Positions 50,701 to 52,869 of a stretch of DNA of 52,869 bases are shown here, in pieces. Source of the stretch: Ruminococcus sp. (lineage in GTDB: Bacteria; Bacillota; Clostridia; Oscillospirales; Acutalibacteraceae); assembly GCA_022510955.1 (NCBI GenBank), contig JAFLSM010000001.1, forward strand, positions 26,154 through 79,022, given 5' to 3'. Below the pieces are notes generated by a model. That model saw nothing but the letters and a program-made list of their open reading frames with translations, was not told the origin of the DNA and did no database searches. Position 1 is the stretch's first letter. Each line of letters opens with the position of its first letter. Both the position numbers and the translations under genes were made by a program.

Positions 50701-52869
50701 CTTACTCTGATTTTGTTTACGGAAACACTTCAACATCCGTTGACGGAGGTTGGCAGCGAGTTAGTGTAACCTTTACTGTACCTAATAATTCATCCAAAAC
50801 ACGCATTCATCTTGCACTTAGAAGAGCCACGGGTTCGGCATATTTTGACGGAATTCAGCTTGAACAATACAACATAGCTAATGATTACAATCTTATTGAA
50901 AATGGAGGACTTGAAAACTATTCATCTAACGGTCTTCCAACAGGTTGGTATGATGCATATTCAACCCTCGACACATCAACTGATAAAAAAAGTGACACCA
51001 GCAGACAGGGCGATTATTCTTTTAGAATTAAAGGTGATAGTAACAAGGCAAAAAGTCTGTATCAAGATATTAATGTCAGCGGAACAGAAAATGACACATA
51101 TATTGTCAGCGGTTGGGCATCTGCAAATGCTATTCCAAAGGATGATAATGACACAAGAAAGTTTAAAATTTCTATAATGGTCAGTTACTCAGACGGCACA
51201 AGTGTTTACAAAGATCCTGCTGAGTTTAATTACTCTGTTTCAGGATGGCAATTCACTTCGGCAGCATTTACACTCAGTGATGAAACATCAAAAACCAAAA
51301 CTCCTACCTCCATACGCATATACCTAAGCTATCAGTATCAGGAAAATTATGCATATTTTGATAATATTTGTCTTGAAAAAGACAATGCACAAAGTTATAC
51401 TTATGATAAGGACGGAAAGCTGATAAGCGTTGTTGACAACAGTCAAAAACAGTCTACAATGGAATACACAAATTCCGACCTTACCAAGAGCATCGACGCT
51501 AAGGGTTATGCTTATGAGTATGAATATGACAAAAAACATAATCTTACCGATGCAAAAAGCCAAAATGGAGTAAATTACCATTATGCATACAATAATAAAG
51601 GTCTTGCAACTTCTCTTGTTGTTTCAGGCAATAATGTAAAAAGTCTAAAGACGGAGGTAACTTATGATAATAATGGAATGCTTGCAACTTCAACAGATAC
51701 CGACGGTAATAAGTCAAGCTATAGTTACAATGAAAAAACAGGCACACTTACAAGCGTAACTGACGACAGTGGTACAACTTCATACACTTATAACAGCAAT
51801 ACAGACCAGTTGACAGGCATTTCAAAAACTGATGAAGAAGAAGATAAAACATACACCATAGGCTATAAATATTCTTCTGATTCAAAATATTTGAAATCAA
51901 TAAATCATAATGGTACAAGCTATAATATTGAGTATGACCAGTACGGCAATAAGACTGATTCAAAGGTTGGCACACAGTCTTTGGCTAAGTACGCCTACAA
52001 CTCAAAGAACGGGGCATTAGTCAAAACAACCTATGGCACAGGTCAAACGGTGGGATATACATATGATGCTTTCGGCAATGTTTGTGCTCAAAAATATAAC
52101 GGTACTACTGCTTTTACATGGACTGCTGACCGAAGCGGCACTGTTACCCGAGAAAGAGATTACATAAACGATATTCAGTATGATTTGACCTATGACAGCA
52201 CAGGCAGACTTGTCCGTAAAACCGCAAAGGACACCTCCGGCAGCTACAATACTAACAATTCATGGTACACACTTGAATATAGTTATGATTTAAACAATAA
52301 CATTACAAGGCTTGCTAACTGTACCTTGTCAAGAAATAATATCAACAAATACGAGTACGGCAAAGATAATCTTCTTACCAAATTCCTAATAAATGAAAAT
52401 CGTAATGTAAGCTATTCTTATGACGGACTTAACCGATTGACAGGTACTACACTAAACACAGTATCGCCTATTAATACTTCATACACATATTACCAAAGCA
52501 CTCGAGGTGCAGATTACACCACCAATCTGATTGAAACAGAAACAATAGACGGTGTAACCTACAAATATTCGTATGATACACTTGGAAATATTGAAAATAT
52601 TTCCAAGAAAAACAGCAATGACAAATACGAGTTTATAAACAGTTACGAATATGATGCAATGAATCAGCTTACATATGCTTACGATGCTGCAAACAAAACG
52701 GTTTGTATGTACGGTTATGATAATGGCGGTAATATGACCGTCGAAGTTGTTCATAATCTCGGCTCAAACGGAGCGCCTATAAATACAACATATAACCGTT
52801 ATACCTACGGCGATTCAAACTGGACGGACAAGCTGACAGCTTACAATGGTCAGGAAATCACATATGATG
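47769..52869 (+). CDS. Large secreted WapA/RHS-like YD-repeat protein, 3' end beyond the window
   Basis: The frame is open for 1700 codons from ATG 47769 (SD AAGGAG) to the edge. Signal peptide 1-36 (ends VAA-QE). Then an N-terminal domain, a DNRLRE-like domain (about 320-500; TSCAYVDDAHPNTSYG, SSWSQSTITYNNRP), an early YD/RHS stretch (about 620-790), two CBM4/9-like beta modules that both start with NLI-N (about 871-1034 and 1041-1205), and a long YD-repeat shell from 1208 on (YTYDAFGN, YSYDGLNRLTG, YSYDTLGN). This is the order of WapA-like toxins, where the C-terminal toxin tip and an immunity gene follow. Both would lie past the right edge. Confidence 0.88.
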   Translation, partial: MTGKIKKILSAVSLVLCVLTAFLIPTQVAAQEITQKESNNETTLSGSQESEDYQIGNIVSEITEERDKYSKQFRLDDGTYMAVSYNQPIHYKNDDGEWVEYNNSLINSSEATATDDEVLTYSEDSTDGYTNQSSDIKVNYSKKSKENNMIKIKANDYSISWGYKNTNKVNATIVNNDEELKGNDKYTVLKNQISETIYENIYDNVDIQYFTTSVGIKENIILKDANAQNEFSIQYKFNTLTAESVNEKLIELKDKSGNTVYSIEAPYMVDAKGRTSTQLIMSIIEQKNGKLTVKLTADKDFLSSPDCQYPVTIDPTFTTKQGWGKTSCAYVDDAHPNTSYGYGSSTGYTGTIFVGSFGSGNYLSYIKLNELPALNKGDIIVNATLNTHLYINDFYDDMYISAHQVTSSWSQSTITYNNRPSNNSTVLDYEKITPKSSDVWHDWDITKIVKQWYNGTANYGIMLKPLRDDDNYQCASFYSGSFPESQTPRPVFQLTYRNNKGLEDYWTYSSFSVGTAGTAYVNDYSGNLVFVNSNASTASGYAPASIQHVYNGYMASVRYNKTSPFVGHGWKLNIQQTVLSSEEHGLKDEAKDNYPFVYTDEDGTEHYFYKKTENGKEKYFDEDGLGLELTINKDSTSEYYVISDDKDNKIKFNSRGLLTSTVDSNGNKISVYYCSSDETVIDYITDGSGNKLSFDHNEKSYYLNNISDPSDRKTIYYYNTGMLTQIKYPNNATVDFTYDSDEALTSVTDVDGYKVTFSYSSSSSGKKVTAIQEYGANGTAGQKITFDRTQYNTTVIKTYGADGISGTEDDLTSTYQFDNFGRTKSIKSKTTTRDLGASVYKYTSGVKNSSADNIKQLNRVSTEYSTGSNPVNLIKNSSMETNGSWTAAEWNGTNTFSVTYDSSKKYFGKKSLKINVTSYENDSRGRVYQDFSNSVLLPGKTYTLSGYIRTENITNGSENSGAILCAESFNSDGTYTPAYSDFVYGNTSTSVDGGWQRVSVTFTVPNNSSKTRIHLALRRATGSAYFDGIQLEQYNIANDYNLIENGGLENYSSNGLPTGWYDAYSTLDTSTDKKSDTSRQGDYSFRIKGDSNKAKSLYQDINVSGTENDTYIVSGWASANAIPKDDNDTRKFKISIMVSYSDGTSVYKDPAEFNYSVSGWQFTSAAFTLSDETSKTKTPTSIRIYLSYQYQENYAYFDNICLEKDNAQSYTYDKDGKLISVVDNSQKQSTMEYTNSDLTKSIDAKGYAYEYEYDKKHNLTDAKSQNGVNYHYAYNNKGLATSLVVSGNNVKSLKTEVTYDNNGMLATSTDTDGNKSSYSYNEKTGTLTSVTDDSGTTSYTYNSNTDQLTGISKTDEEEDKTYTIGYKYSSDSKYLKSINHNGTSYNIEYDQYGNKTDSKVGTQSLAKYAYNSKNGALVKTTYGTGQTVGYTYDAFGNVCAQKYNGTTAFTWTADRSGTVTRERDYINDIQYDLTYDSTGRLVRKTAKDTSGSYNTNNSWYTLEYSYDLNNNITRLANCTLSRNNINKYEYGKDNLLTKFLINENRNVSYSYDGLNRLTGTTLNTVSPINTSYTYYQSTRGADYTTNLIETETIDGVTYKYSYDTLGNIENISKKNSNDKYEFINSYEYDAMNQLTYAYDAANKTVCMYGYDNGGNMTVEVVHNLGSNGAPINTTYNRYTYGDSNWTDKLTAYNGQEITYD

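Noticed and set aside
1..52869. CRISPR array
   Set aside because: No regularly spaced short direct repeats seen, and no cas genes.

Overview
The window is a low-GC Firmicutes chromosome segment, most likely a Ruminococcus bromii-like gut Clostridium (Oscillospiraceae). This rests on a secreted GH13 amylase with a CBM26-like module and a two-repeat dockerin, which is amylosome architecture, plus a sporulation gene (ytfJ), a clostridial agr-type peptide system, a zinc-ribbon L28, and many TTG/GTG starts behind strong Shine-Dalgarno sites. The species is inferred from architecture, not from any search.

Layout. 1-5.3 kb is accessory: a truncated secreted papain-like protease with CBM25-type starch-binding modules (minus), a Fic enzyme and an Mrr-like nuclease (minus), each followed by the same terminator-plus-palindrome element, then a 700-base gene-free stretch with a perfect promoter and two structured RNA candidates, then tRNA-Arg(ACG). 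5.4-11.3 kb is a housekeeping minus-strand block: M18 aminopeptidase, lytic transglycosylase, coaE, ywlC/sua5, prfA, DUF951 and a KptA-like protein. 11.6-13.5 kb holds the amt-glnB operon with a long hairpin leader. 13.6-18.7 kb is the conserved scpA-scpB-DUF2953-ytfJ-DacF-rluB block plus an M50 protease. 18.8-27 kb holds rpmB, trpF, glgB, a TetR regulator, tmcAL, a HEAT-like gene and the dockerin amylase. 27.2-31.6 kb is the potABCD polyamine importer. 31.7-35.1 kb holds a HAAS/PadR pair, an IscR-like Rrf2 regulator and a Cys/Met-metabolism PLP enzyme. 35.3-38.2 kb is a copper operon (csoR, copA) in which a CopZ-like domain is fused in frame to CopA behind its own ribosome-binding site. A 120-base MITE-like hairpin separates it from ackA. 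39.7-43.4 kb has small membrane proteins, a lipoprotein, and an LCP-sortase B pair.

43.7-52.9 kb looks like an AT-rich accessory island: an agr-like quorum-sensing locus (agrA, agrC, agrB, a previously unlisted 55-residue agrD, and two XRE regulators) facing a very large secreted WapA/RHS-like YD-repeat protein that runs off the right edge. The agrD gene overlaps an XRE gene by ATGA, and the agrB promoter carries two direct repeats 21 bases apart, which fits LytTR binding. A working hypothesis is that the peptide system controls the adjacent RHS-type surface protein or toxin.

The most notable items are the agr/XRE/RHS neighbourhood, the CopA-CopZ fusion with an internal start, the starch-binding protease, and the unassigned structured RNAs near 4.6-5.1 kb. 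All function calls are from reading translations and motifs; nothing was searched.
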